Assembly (NCBI RefSeq): GCF_003173595.1
Contig: NZ_QGNZ01000001.1
Span: forward strand, 682,001-746,000
Direction: 5' to 3'
Length of the DNA: 64,000 nucleotides
DNA from: Pedobacter yonginensis
Lineage (GTDB): Bacteria > Bacteroidota > Bacteroidia > Sphingobacteriales > Sphingobacteriaceae
This document shows, piece by piece, positions 40,433 through 49,093 of the stretch. Made by a program: the position numbers and the translations under genes. Within the stretch, counting starts at the first letter, position 1. Each line of letters opens with the position of its first letter. Under the pieces are notes generated by a model, which searched no databases, had not been told where the DNA came from, and worked only from the letters and a program-made list of their open reading frames with translations.

Positions 40433-43400
40433 ATGCTCAACAGGATAATAGAATTTTCGGTGCGTAATAAACTCATTATTGGGTTATTTATTTTCGCACT
40501 GATTGGATACGGAATTTACGAAATTAAAAAACTGCCTATAGATGCAGTTCCAGATATTACCAATAACCAAGTACAAGTAATCACCATAGCACCATCGTTT
40601 GGTGCAACCGATATAGAAAGGTTGGTTACCTTTCCCATAGAACAAGCCAACAGCAACATACCAGGCATGCTGGAAATCAGAAGTTTCTCACGCTTCGGAC
40701 TTTCTTTGGTGACCATAGTTTTTAGTGATGATACTGATATTTACTGGGCCAGGCAACAAGTGGCCGAGCGCCTTCAGCAAGTGCAAACACAAATTCCGCA
40801 GGGAATTGGTACGCCAGAACTTGGACCAGTATCAACAGGATTAGGCGAAATTTATCAATATGTAGTCCGACCTGATAAGGGCTATGAACATAAATATAAG
40901 GAAACAGACCTCAGAACCATCCAAGATTGGATTGTAAGACGACAATTGCTTGGCGTTAAAGGCGTTGCAGAGGTGAGTAGCTTTGGAGGCAAGCTTAAAC
41001 AATATGAAATTGCCATCAATCCAAATAAACTCGCTTCTTTCGGCATTACCATAAATGATGTTTTCAGTTCCATCGATCGGAACAATCAAAATACAGGGGG
41101 TGCTTATATAGAAAAAGGCCCTGCGGTACTCTTCATTCGGACAGAAGGATTGGTTTCAACCGTAGAAGATATTGGCAACATCGCAATCAAAACGCCAAAT
41201 AATCGTCCACTATTTGTTCGCGATGTGGCAGAAGTTAAATTGGGTTATGCCACCCGATACGGAGCCATGTGCTATAACGATCAGGGGGAAGTTTCTGGGG
41301 CGGTGGTGATGATGCTAAAAGGCGCCAATAGCAGCGAGGTAATTAAAAACGTTAAAGAAAGGATTGCACAAATTCAAAAAACCCTACCCAAGGGCGTAAT
41401 CATCGAGCCTTTTTTGGATAGGACTAAAATGGTAAATAATGCCATTGGTACAGTAGAAAAAAACCTCCTAGAGGGTGCATTAATCGTAGTATTTGTTTTA
41501 GTGCTTTTTTTGGGGAATTTCAGAGCAGGACTTATCGTAACATCAATCATCCCTCTAGCGATGCTATTTGCAGTAATCATGATGAATGCATTTGGCGTTA
41601 GTGGAAACCTGATGAGCCTAGGCGCACTAGATTTTGGGCTCATTGTAGATGGTGCGGTGATTATTGTAGAAGCTGTAATGCATCAGCTTGCTCATCACAA
41701 GAAATTTGCTTCGATCAACAACATTTCTCAAAGCGAAATGGACGGACAGGTAGAGCAATCTGCTGGCAAAATGATGAATAGTGCAGTATTTGGGCAAATT
41801 ATTATACTCATTGTTTATCTTCCAATTTTTACATTACAGGGTATTGAGGGTAAAATGTTTAAGCCTATGGCCCAAACGGTTGCCTTCGCACTGTTGGGTG
41901 CATTTATTCTTTCATTAACCTACATCCCAATGATGAGTGCGCTTTTTTTGAGTAAAAAAATCAAACACCAGCCTAATCTTTCTGATCGGATGATGGCTAA
42001 ACTCGAAAATGCCTATCATAAAACGCTATCGAAAGTCATAGCTTTCCCGAAAACGGTTTTATTAACCGTATTGTCCTTATTTGTACTTGCCGTAATTACG
42101 CTAACCTTCCTTGGCGGCGAATTTATCCCTGCATTGGAAGAAGGAGATTTTGCAGTAGATACCAGAGTGCTTACAGGCAGCAGCATTTCAACCACTGTAG
42201 AAAGTACACAAAAAGCCGCCCATATTTTAAAAACTCAATTTCCGGAGGTAGAAAAAGTAGTGACCAAAATTGGAAGTGGCGAAGTACCTACAGACCCTAT
42301 GCCGATGGAAGCCAGCGATATGATGGTGATTTTGAAGGATAAAAAAGAATGGACTTCAGCCAAAACATTTAACGAACTTTCTGAAAAGATGGGCAAAGCA
42401 TTGGAAGCCGTTCCAGGAATTACAGCAGGCTTTCAGTATCCGGTACAAATGCGTTTTAATGAGTTAATGACTGGTGCAAGGCAAGATGTAGTATGCAAAA
42501 TATTTGGCGAAAACCTCGATACCCTCGCCATATTTGCCAAACAACTGGGCGCCGTAATTTCTACCGTTGATGGCGCACAAGATCTATTTATTGAACCCGT
42601 AACCGGAATGCCACAAGTAGTTATTGCGTACAACCGAGCATTAATTGCTCAATATAATCTGGACATTAGCGATGTGAATAGAATTGTAAATACGGCTTTT
42701 GCAGGTCAAAGCGCAGGATTGATATTTGAAGGGGAAAAAAGATTCGAGCTGGTGGTGCGGCTTGATGGAGAACAGCGTAAAAACCTTACCGACATTCAGA
42801 ACCTACTGATACCAACACCATCAGGGGCACAAATTCCCTTGTCTCAATTGGCTAGTGTCGAAATTAAAAACGGTCCCAACCAAATCCAACGTGAAGATGC
42901 CAAGCGGCGAATGGTGGTTGGTTTTAATGTGAGGGGGCGCGACGTGCAAACCATTGTAAATGAGCTACAAGAAAAGGTAAATGCCAAGATTAAATTCCCA
43001 CCGGGCTATTATGTTACTTACGGCGGGGCATTTGAGAATTTGAACGCAGCAAAGAAAAGATTAATGGTGGCCGTACCCGTTTCATTGGTGCTTATATTTA
43101 TACTGTTGTTTTTTGCTTTCGGTTCAGTTAAACAAGGTTTGTTGATTTATTCGGCTATTCCGCTTTCTGCCATTGGCGGTATTTTCTTTCTTGCCTTGCG
43201 TGGCATGCCATTTAGCATTAGCGCGGGGGTGGGTTTTATTGCCCTTTTTGGCGTAGCCGTATTAAACGGAATTGTTCTTATTGCCGAATTTAACAGACTT
43301 AAAAAAGAAGGAATGACCAATTTAAGAGAAATTGTGCTTAAAGGAACGAGCCTAAGATTAAGGCCGGTTATGATGACTGCCTTTGTCGCCTCGCTCGGAT

Positions 43401-44785
43401 TTCTACCCATGGCTTTAAGCAATGGGGCTGGCGCAGAAGTGCAACGCCCTTTGGCTACCGTCGTAATTGGGGGACTTATGGTGGCCACATTTTTAACGCT
43501 CTTTGTATTGCCTGTTCTTTATATCTTGTTTGAAAAGGGCATTACATTATCGTTAGGTAAAAAGAAATTCGTTGTAATTGGTTTTATGCTTTTATTTTCA
43601 ATGCATCAAGTAAACGCTCAACAACCCATCTCACTTTCGGCGGCGATAGATACAGCCATGAAAAACAACCTGTTGATTAAAAATCAGGCGTTATTAGTTA
43701 AATACCAGCAGCAATTGATTAAGACCTCTGCCATACTGCCAATGACGAACATTACTGGCGAAGTAGGGCAACTCAACAGTGCCTATACCGATAATCGATT
43801 GGGCATTTCTCAATCTTTCAGCTTTCCGTCCGTTTATCGCAAACAAAAAGATTTACTAAGCTTGGAAGCGCAACAGGCAAGTTTAAATGCAACACTAAAA
43901 GCCGCCGAGCTTAAAAAAGCAATAGCTGAAGTGTTTGATCATTTTTTATACCTAAAAGAGAAAGAAAAACTGATCCTGAAAAGTGATTCCCTCTACAACC
44001 AATTTCTAGAAAAAGCAAAAATCCGTTTCAAAGTTGGCGAAAGCGACATCATGGAAAAAGCAACGGCAGAAACACAAAAAGCCACCGTAGCCTTTCAACT
44101 TAGTCAACTTCGTCAGGAAATGGAAACAATATCGCTTCAGTTTCAAGTACTATTAAACAGCACAAGTAGATTATATCCAGAAGGTAAAATAGAAAAAAAG
44201 CAATTGCCACAAGCTTTAAATATCATTAATGTAGATGGAAATGAGGCCTTGAAACTCTATGAAAATCAGCAGTTGGTGAGTAAGGCGCTTACCAAAGTTG
44301 AACAATCAAAATTGCTTCCAGAACTTACCCTCGGCTATTTCAATACCACGATGAGGGGAACTGGGGCCGATGATCGTTTTTACACAGGAGATAAGCGGTT
44401 TCAGGCCGGACAGATCGGCATTGGTATCCCGATTTTTAGTTCAGCACAAAGGGCCAGAGTATCTGCAGCTAAAATTAATGAAGATGTGGTGGTATCTAAT
44501 TTTCAACAGCAGAAACAACAGCTGGAACTTCAGTTGGAAACTGCTAAACAGCAATACCGTTACGGACTCGAAAATGTGGATCAGTATGAAAAAACGGTGC
44601 TTAAAAACGCAGATTTGATTATCGGTACGGCGAACAAGCAATTTTTTAACGGAGCCATTAATTACTTAGAATGGGGAATGCTTGTTGGTCAGGCGATTAC
44701 CATCAGAAGCAATTACCTCGATTTAATTAAGAGCTTAAATCAGTCGGTAATACAATTAAATTATTTAACCGCAGGTAAACAATGA
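40433..44785 (+). CDS. Heavy-metal efflux RND pump (CusA/CzcA family) fused to a TolC-like outer-membrane protein
   Basis: 1450 aa. Residues 1 to about 1035 are a complete CusA/CzcA-type proton-driven pump: 'LPIDAVPDITNNQVQV', 'RSFSRFGLS', and the heavy-metal signature 'GALDFGLIVDGAVIIVE' with Asp400 and Asp406 in helix 4. Residues about 1063-1450 are a TolC-type outer-membrane efflux protein (two coiled helical repeats, 'ISLSAAIDTAMKNNLLI', 'GIGIPIFSSAQRARV'). Between them Lys1043-1045, a hydrophobic run and VNA-Q at 1060-1063 look exactly like a signal peptide, so the C-terminal part could be cleaved off and exported. Metal specificity is uncertain. Confidence 0.94.
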   Translation: MLNRIIEFSVRNKLIIGLFIFALIGYGIYEIKKLPIDAVPDITNNQVQVITIAPSFGATDIERLVTFPIEQANSNIPGMLEIRSFSRFGLSLVTIVFSDDTDIYWARQQVAERLQQVQTQIPQGIGTPELGPVSTGLGEIYQYVVRPDKGYEHKYKETDLRTIQDWIVRRQLLGVKGVAEVSSFGGKLKQYEIAINPNKLASFGITINDVFSSIDRNNQNTGGAYIEKGPAVLFIRTEGLVSTVEDIGNIAIKTPNNRPLFVRDVAEVKLGYATRYGAMCYNDQGEVSGAVVMMLKGANSSEVIKNVKERIAQIQKTLPKGVIIEPFLDRTKMVNNAIGTVEKNLLEGALIVVFVLVLFLGNFRAGLIVTSIIPLAMLFAVIMMNAFGVSGNLMSLGALDFGLIVDGAVIIVEAVMHQLAHHKKFASINNISQSEMDGQVEQSAGKMMNSAVFGQIIILIVYLPIFTLQGIEGKMFKPMAQTVAFALLGAFILSLTYIPMMSALFLSKKIKHQPNLSDRMMAKLENAYHKTLSKVIAFPKTVLLTVLSLFVLAVITLTFLGGEFIPALEEGDFAVDTRVLTGSSISTTVESTQKAAHILKTQFPEVEKVVTKIGSGEVPTDPMPMEASDMMVILKDKKEWTSAKTFNELSEKMGKALEAVPGITAGFQYPVQMRFNELMTGARQDVVCKIFGENLDTLAIFAKQLGAVISTVDGAQDLFIEPVTGMPQVVIAYNRALIAQYNLDISDVNRIVNTAFAGQSAGLIFEGEKRFELVVRLDGEQRKNLTDIQNLLIPTPSGAQIPLSQLASVEIKNGPNQIQREDAKRRMVVGFNVRGRDVQTIVNELQEKVNAKIKFPPGYYVTYGGAFENLNAAKKRLMVAVPVSLVLIFILLFFAFGSVKQGLLIYSAIPLSAIGGIFFLALRGMPFSISAGVGFIALFGVAVLNGIVLIAEFNRLKKEGMTNLREIVLKGTSLRLRPVMMTAFVASLGFLPMALSNGAGAEVQRPLATVVIGGLMVATFLTLFVLPVLYILFEKGITLSLGKKKFVVIGFMLLFSMHQVNAQQPISLSAAIDTAMKNNLLIKNQALLVKYQQQLIKTSAILPMTNITGEVGQLNSAYTDNRLGISQSFSFPSVYRKQKDLLSLEAQQASLNATLKAAELKKAIAEVFDHFLYLKEKEKLILKSDSLYNQFLEKAKIRFKVGESDIMEKATAETQKATVAFQLSQLRQEMETISLQFQVLLNSTSRLYPEGKIEKKQLPQALNIINVDGNEALKLYENQQLVSKALTKVEQSKLLPELTLGYFNTTMRGTGADDRFYTGDKRFQAGQIGIGIPIFSSAQRARVSAAKINEDVVVSNFQQQKQQLELQLETAKQQYRYGLENVDQYEKTVLKNADLIIGTANKQFFNGAINYLEWGMLVGQAITIRSNYLDLIKSLNQSVIQLNYLTAGKQ

Positions 44786-44856
44786 TATTCAAGCGGTTTA
44801 AAGAGATTACCTACACACAAAGGATGATTTCCTTATTTATAAAAAACTCAACACAG

Positions 44857-45987
44857 ATGAAAAATATCATTTCAATCCTCGCTATATTATTGTTAACGGC
44901 ATGCGGACAGCAAAAACCCGCCCCCGAAGCCGCAGAAAACACCAGCACAGAAGCTGATGTGGTTTTATTGAACAGCAAACAATTAAAAAATGCTGCTATA
45001 CAAACCGGAACCATCGAAGACCAAAACATATCGGGCTTAATCAGGGTAAACGGCAATATTGATGTACCACCTCAAAATATGGTATCGATTAGTATGCCTC
45101 TAGGTGGTTATCTGCGTTCAACCAAGCTATTGCCGGGCATGCATGTAAACAAAGGCGAAGCCATAGCAGAAATGGAAGATCAGCAGTACATCCAAATGCA
45201 ACAAGATTATTTAACCATAAAAGCTAAACTCGAATTTGCTCAACGCGAATACCTTCGTCAAAAGGAACTTAATCAAAGTCAAGCCAGCAGTAATAAAGTT
45301 TTCCAACAGGCAGAAGCCGAATACAAAACCCTGCGCATCAGTTTAGGAGCTTTAGCAGAAAAATTAAGTTTAATTAATATTGTTGCATCCAAACTTACCG
45401 AGCGAAACATATCACGACGCATAAATTTATATTCCCCTATAACGGGTTTTGTATCAAAGGTTAACGTTAATATTGGTAAATATGTAAATCCATCTGATGT
45501 GCTTTTTGAATTGGTAAATCCTACGGACATTCATCTTAATTTACGCGTTTTCGAAAAGGATTTACCGAGCCTAGCCATCGGCCAGAAACTGAAAGCATAC
45601 AGCAATAATGCACCGGATAAGAAGTATGATTGCGAAATTATCTTAATCAGCAAAGACCTAACTGCCGATCATTTGGCCGAAGTACATTGTCATTTCGAAA
45701 ATTACGATAAGGCTTTGATCCCTGGTCTATACATGAATGCAGAAATTGAAGTATCTAACACCAGATCATCTACGCTACCTGAAGAAGCGCTCGTTGATTT
45801 TGAAGGAAAACAGTTTGTTTTTGTTGCACTTAGCCAATCAAAGTTTAAGATGACCGAGGTTCAAACCGGCAAAATTGAGTCTGGAAGAATTGAAATAAAA
45901 AATCCAGAAGTGTTGAAAGAGAGGACGATTGTAATTAGAGGTGCCTACACTTTATTGATGAAATTGAAAAATAAGGCAGATGAATAG
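44857..45987 (+). CDS. RND efflux periplasmic adaptor lipoprotein
   Basis: 376 aa from ATG 44857, chosen because it gives a standard lipoprotein signal with lipobox LLTAC (Cys16). The frame is open to ATG 44782, which overlaps the RND stop and may be the ribosome entry point. Membrane-fusion organisation is visible: lipoyl-like half-motif ('VSISMPLGGYLRSTKLLPGMHVNKGEAIAEM'), a helical hairpin (about 130-180), second half-motif ('NLYSPITGFVSKVNVNIGKYVNPSDVLFEL'), then beta-barrel domain. No His- or Met-rich tail. It bridges the pump and the TolC-like part. Last gene of the operon. Confidence 0.9.
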   Translation: MKNIISILAILLLTACGQQKPAPEAAENTSTEADVVLLNSKQLKNAAIQTGTIEDQNISGLIRVNGNIDVPPQNMVSISMPLGGYLRSTKLLPGMHVNKGEAIAEMEDQQYIQMQQDYLTIKAKLEFAQREYLRQKELNQSQASSNKVFQQAEAEYKTLRISLGALAEKLSLINIVASKLTERNISRRINLYSPITGFVSKVNVNIGKYVNPSDVLFELVNPTDIHLNLRVFEKDLPSLAIGQKLKAYSNNAPDKKYDCEIILISKDLTADHLAEVHCHFENYDKALIPGLYMNAEIEVSNTRSSTLPEEALVDFEGKQFVFVALSQSKFKMTEVQTGKIESGRIEIKNPEVLKERTIVIRGAYTLLMKLKNKADE

Positions 45988-46041
45988 CTGGTTTTAATCC
46001 CGCCTCGCTACGTTCGAGTCGAGCTAACCGATTCAGTTACC

Positions 46042-46073
46042 TTCATTTCGGCCGTATTGGAGAAATCCTTGAA
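46042..46073. repeat. Dispersed 'GGAGAAATCC' repeat, copy 1
   Basis: TTCATTTCGGCCGTATTGG then AGAAATCCTTGAA; a near-identical copy lies at 46193-46225. This kind of short element is frequent in intergenic DNA of this bacterial group. Confidence 0.6.
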
Positions 46074-46108
46074 CTCAGTTAGATTATCACCGCTAGGGTC
46101 ACCGCCAA

Positions 46109-46180
46109 GGTCCGTGTCCGCACGTACCCTTGTTGGAACGATTTTATTGATTCCTGATGACACGAACTAAGGCAAAGGAA
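46109..46180. repeat. Dispersed palindromic repeat, copy C
   Basis: GGTCCGTG-TCCG-CACGTACC (46109-46128) followed by the GACACGAAC...AAGGCAAAGGAA module at 46159-46180; the same two modules in the same order as copy A near 32322-32398, about 14 kb away. Confidence 0.72.
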
Positions 46181-46192
46181 AGATTCAATAAT

Positions 46193-46225
46193 CGTCCTTT
46201 CGACCGTAGTGGAGAAATCCTTTGA
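46193..46225. repeat. Dispersed 'GGAGAAATCC' repeat, copy 2
   Basis: Contains CTTTCGACCGTAGTGG followed by AGAAATCCTTTGA, matching copy 1 at 46042 with few differences. Confidence 0.6.
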
Positions 46226-46234
46226 AAAGTTCTT

Positions 46235-46826
46235 CGGTTGGTCGAGAAATGTTTTCTCGACCGCAGAGCCGTGGATTTTTAATCCACCCAAGTTAAGTCC
46301 CCAAACTCAACCAAAACTATTTCGCGTACGAACGCACAAAACCATAATGAACAAATATTTATCAAAAAAGAATAAAATCTTTCGGTTGGTCGAGAAATGT
46401 TTTCTCGACCGCAGAACCGTGGATTTGTAATCCACCCAAGTTACGCCCCCAAACTCAACCAAAACTATTTCGCGTACGAACGCACAAAGCCATAATGAAT
46501 AAATATTTAACAAAAAAGAATAAAATCTTTCGGTTGGTCGAGAAATGTTTTCTCGACCGCAGAACTGTGGATTTGTAATCCACCCAAGTTACGCCCCCAA
46601 ACTCAACCAAAACTATTTCGCGTACGAACGCACAAAGCCATAATGAACAAATATTTAACAAAAAAGAATAAAATCGTTCGGTTGGTCGAGAAATGTTTTC
46701 TCGACCGCAGATCTGTGGATTTTTAATCCACCCAAGTTAAGTCCCCAAACTCAACCAAAACTATTTCGCTTACGAACGCACTAAGCCATAATTAACAAAT
46801 ATTTAACAAAAAAAAATAAAATCTTC
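46235..46826. repeat. Four tandem 148-bp units with internal hairpins
   Basis: CGGTTGGTCGAG occurs at 46235, 46383, 46531 and 46679, an exact period of 148. Each unit contains two perfect hairpins: GGTCGAGAAA-TGT-TTTCTCGACC (first at 46240-46262) and GTGGATT-3 nt-AATCCAC. Units differ by a few substitutions only. There are no unique spacers, so it is not a CRISPR array. The last unit ends at 46826, inside the first CTTCA of the promoter motif. With the dispersed elements this explains most of the 1,060-bp gap 45988-47047. Confidence 0.94.
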
Positions 46827-46857
46827 AGAATGTCTTCAGACTTTATCCATATTTTTG
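46822..46857 (+). promoter_or_regulatory. CTTCA direct-repeat promoter motif, copy 2 (Rieske/ApbE operon)
   Basis: CTTCA at 46823-46827 and 46834-46838, 15 nt, then TTTG ending at 46857; spacing identical to copies 1 and 3. The -7 box TATTTTTG matches TAnnTTTG fully. It shares ATGTCTTCAG with the other copies and TTATCC with copy 3. The first coding start is 190 nt downstream, leaving a long leader. Confidence 0.78.
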
Positions 46858-46874
46858 TTACATGAGATTATTTC

Positions 46875-46932
46875 TTTGTCCACCATCCCAGGATAGAATG
46901 ATCAATAGCGGATGGACAAATAAAGCCTTTTT
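46875..46932 (+). promoter_or_regulatory. Possible leader hairpin or attenuator upstream of the Rieske gene
   Basis: TTTGTCCA (46875-46882) pairs perfectly with TGGACAAA (46913-46920), with a small inner ATCC-CA-GGAT hairpin; TTTTT follows at 46928-46932. It lies in the leader RNA expected from promoter motif copy 2, so it could work as an attenuator. The remaining leader to 47047 is AT-rich with no other signal seen. Confidence 0.4.
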
Positions 46933-47047
46933 ATAGATAAAATTTTTACTCTTTTTTTCAAATTTAAGCTTCTCGTTACTTGGTGGTTATCCATTAGGAA
47001 TCGATTTGTATATTTAATTGCATTGCTGATTTTAACTATAAAAAAAT

Positions 47048-47473
47048 ATGGACAGAAAAGATTTCCTAAAGAGCATTGGCATGAGTGCCGCTGCTTTCGC
47101 CTTAATAAACTGCATCGGTTGTAAGAAAACCGAAAGTACCAACACAACTGATACAACCGGACCTACAGGTGTAAATTTCACGCTCGATTTATCCTTAGCG
47201 GCTAACGCAGCATTGCTAACCAATGGAGGGTCGTTGGTTTCAAACGGCGTAATCGTTGCAAGAACAAATGCAGGTACCTATATTGCTGTTCAGCGTTCTT
47301 GTACACACGAGAGTTATACCTTAACTTACCAATCAGCCAACAGTCGTTTTTTCTGTCCAAATCATGGCGCTACGTTTGGAGAGAATGGTGCAGTAACTAA
47401 CGGACCAGCCTCACGTTCATTAACCGTGTACAACACACAACTTACAGGTACAACTTTAAAAGTTTTCTCTTAA
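47048..47473 (+). CDS. Rieske [2Fe-2S] protein
   Basis: 141 aa exported protein. The N-terminus 'MDRKDFLKSIGMSAAAFALINC' is a signal peptide with Cys22 and Cys25 near its end, so a lipoprotein is possible. A Thr/Asn/Pro-rich linker follows. Rieske ligands are Cys85 and His87 (CTH) and Cys103 and His106 (CPNHG), 15 residues between the motifs. The usual second cysteine pair for a disulphide is absent, as in ferredoxin-like Rieske proteins. It should carry single electrons in the periplasm. First gene of the operon. Confidence 0.92.
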   Translation: MDRKDFLKSIGMSAAAFALINCIGCKKTESTNTTDTTGPTGVNFTLDLSLAANAALLTNGGSLVSNGVIVARTNAGTYIAVQRSCTHESYTLTYQSANSRFFCPNHGATFGENGAVTNGPASRSLTVYNTQLTGTTLKVFS

Positions 47474-47479
47474 AATACT

Positions 47480-47908
47480 ATGAAATTACTTCTTATCTCC
47501 CTATTAAGCTTTTTCGCAATTCCATTAACTTGGATGGGAAACTTTTCAGAAGCCCAAAAAGAAGCAAAAGCTAAACACAAACAAATTTTAATTAATTTTT
47601 CAGGTTCTGATTGGTGCGGACCCTGCATCCGCCTACGTTCAGAGATTCTAGAATCAGAAAGCTTTGAAAAATATGCCGCATCAAATCTTATTTTGGTTAG
47701 AGCCGACTTTCCGAGACAAAAGAAAAATCAGCTGAGCAAAGAACAGATTAAGTTAAATGAATCTTTAGCAGAGCTGTACAATAAGGATGGACATTTCCCA
47801 TATACCGTTTTGGTTGATGAGAATGGCAAAGTGCTTAAAACTTGGGATGGATTTCCAAATGAAACGGCACAAGCCTTTGTTAATGAAGTGGCGATACTGA
47901 AAAAATAA
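47480..47908 (+). CDS. Thioredoxin-family protein
   Basis: 142 aa with a hydrophobic signal segment (residues 1-17) and the active site 'SDWCGPCIRLRSEI' (Cys46, Cys49). The cis-Pro region is 'HFPYTVLVDENGKVLKTWDGF'. The DUF255/thioredoxin_7-like start ('NFSEAQKEAKAKHKQILINFSGSDWC') is typical of periplasmic thiol-disulphide proteins. It likely keeps cysteines of the Rieske or DUF4266 partners reduced. 6 bp after the Rieske gene. Confidence 0.9.
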   Translation: MKLLLISLLSFFAIPLTWMGNFSEAQKEAKAKHKQILINFSGSDWCGPCIRLRSEILESESFEKYAASNLILVRADFPRQKKNQLSKEQIKLNESLAELYNKDGHFPYTVLVDENGKVLKTWDGFPNETAQAFVNEVAILKK

Positions 47909-47915
47909 GATCCCC

Positions 47916-48848
47916 ATGCCGAAGCTCCTTTCTGTAAACCGAATACTAAAACTCATGGGGAATCGCTTTGAATTTACAGTAATTGCTGAAAATCAGCAAG
48001 ATGGAAATGAGGCGATAGATCAGGCGATAGCAGAAGTGAGCAGAATAGAAAATCTACTCACCACCTTTAATGAACTGAGCCAAACCAGCCTGATTAACGA
48101 GCATGCGGGTTTGCGAGCGGTCAAGGTAGATGAAGAAGTGATTAACCTAATTGAACGTTCCATCAGGATCTCTGAAATTACGGATGGCGCATTCGACATT
48201 ACTTATGGTTCTATAGATAAACGCCTTTGGAACTTTGATCAAAACATGACAAGCCTTCCCGATGAAGAAACTGCGCTAGCGTCTGTTGGCTTAATCGATT
48301 ACCGAAATGTAATTTTAAATAAGAAGAAATCGACTGTTTTTTTAAAAAACAAGGGCATGAGGATAGGCTTTGGTGGAATAGGAAAGGGCTATGCAGCAGA
48401 TCGGGCAAAAGCCACCCTCCAAAAGCTAGGCATTAAAAGCGGAATTGTGAATGCTGCCGGAGACCTCATCACCTGGGGAACGCAAGCCAATGGGCGTGCG
48501 TGGACGGTTGGTATTGCCGACCCTGATCAAACCGACAGACCATTTTCTGCGCTGAAAATCGGCGATATGGCCATTGCCACCTCTGGGAGTTATGAAAAAT
48601 ACGTTACCATTAATGGAAAGCGATATTCGCATACCATAGATCCTAAAACTGGCTTGCCCGTAAGTGGAATTAAAAGTGTAAGTATCATCTGCCCGAGCGC
48701 AGAACTTGCTGATGCACTCGCCACACCCGTTGTAGTGATGGGTGTAAAAGTAGGTTTAGACCTGGTTAATCAAATAAAACAAGTGGCCTGCATCGTTATA
48801 GACGATCAGGATCATGTACATACCTCAAACAATATTAATGTGATATAA
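47916..48848 (+). CDS. apbE: FAD:protein FMN transferase (ApbE family)
   Basis: 310 aa. ApbE attaches FMN from FAD to a Ser or Thr of a target protein. Landmarks: 'AIAEVSRIENLLTTFNELSQTSLIN', 'GGIGKGYAADRAKATLQKLGI', 'NAAGDLITWGTQANGRAWTVGI', 'IATSGSYEKY' and 'YSHTIDPKTGLPV'. Unlike the classic periplasmic lipoprotein, there is no signal peptide or lipobox from ATG 47916. Gene is 7 bp after the thioredoxin gene and 1 bp before DUF4266. Confidence 0.93.
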   Translation: MPKLLSVNRILKLMGNRFEFTVIAENQQDGNEAIDQAIAEVSRIENLLTTFNELSQTSLINEHAGLRAVKVDEEVINLIERSIRISEITDGAFDITYGSIDKRLWNFDQNMTSLPDEETALASVGLIDYRNVILNKKKSTVFLKNKGMRIGFGGIGKGYAADRAKATLQKLGIKSGIVNAAGDLITWGTQANGRAWTVGIADPDQTDRPFSALKIGDMAIATSGSYEKYVTINGKRYSHTIDPKTGLPVSGIKSVSIICPSAELADALATPVVVMGVKVGLDLVNQIKQVACIVIDDQDHVHTSNNINVI

Positions 48849-48849
48849 T

Positions 48850-49080
48850 ATGAAAATTTCAAAAACATTTTTGTGCGCTATGCTCACCACATGCATTTTA
48901 AGTTGCATGTTAACAGCATGCAGCAGTGTCAAAGCTTATCAAAAAAATAAGATCAACGATTCAGATATGATTCTTTCTGCCAGAAAGTCACAGAAATTTG
49001 AACAGAGCTTTCAGCTATACCGTGAAGGTGCTTCTGGAGCCAATGGTGGAAAAAGTGGCGGTGGTTGCGGCTGTAATTAA
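48850..49080 (+). CDS. DUF4266 small lipoprotein
   Basis: 76 aa. Signal peptide with lipobox LTAC (Cys24) after residues 1-23. The mature part is short and polar and ends in a Gly-rich 'GGGCGCN' tail (Cys73, Cys75), as in DUF4266 proteins. The segment 'REGASGANGG' contains Ser62-Gly63-Ala64, similar to the S/T-G-A core of ApbE flavinylation sites, so it could be the target of the adjacent ApbE; this is inference. Located between apbE and DUF3570, the common arrangement of this family. Confidence 0.87.
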   Translation: MKISKTFLCAMLTTCILSCMLTACSSVKAYQKNKINDSDMILSARKSQKFEQSFQLYREGASGANGGKSGGGCGCN

Positions 49081-49093
49081 TTCAGATTAGAAA

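Noticed and set aside
46307..46661. Repeated minus-strand reading frames of 68 codons
   Set aside because: They are translations of the 148-bp hairpin units, differ only where the repeats differ, and lack any protein-like conservation.
46235..46826. CRISPR array
   Set aside because: The 148-bp units are repeated in full and contain no short constant repeat alternating with unique spacers; no cas genes are nearby.
46862..46936. 24-codon small reading frame right after promoter motif copy 2
   Set aside because: Its ATG would coincide with the expected transcription start, and the region folds as a hairpin; no evidence for translation.
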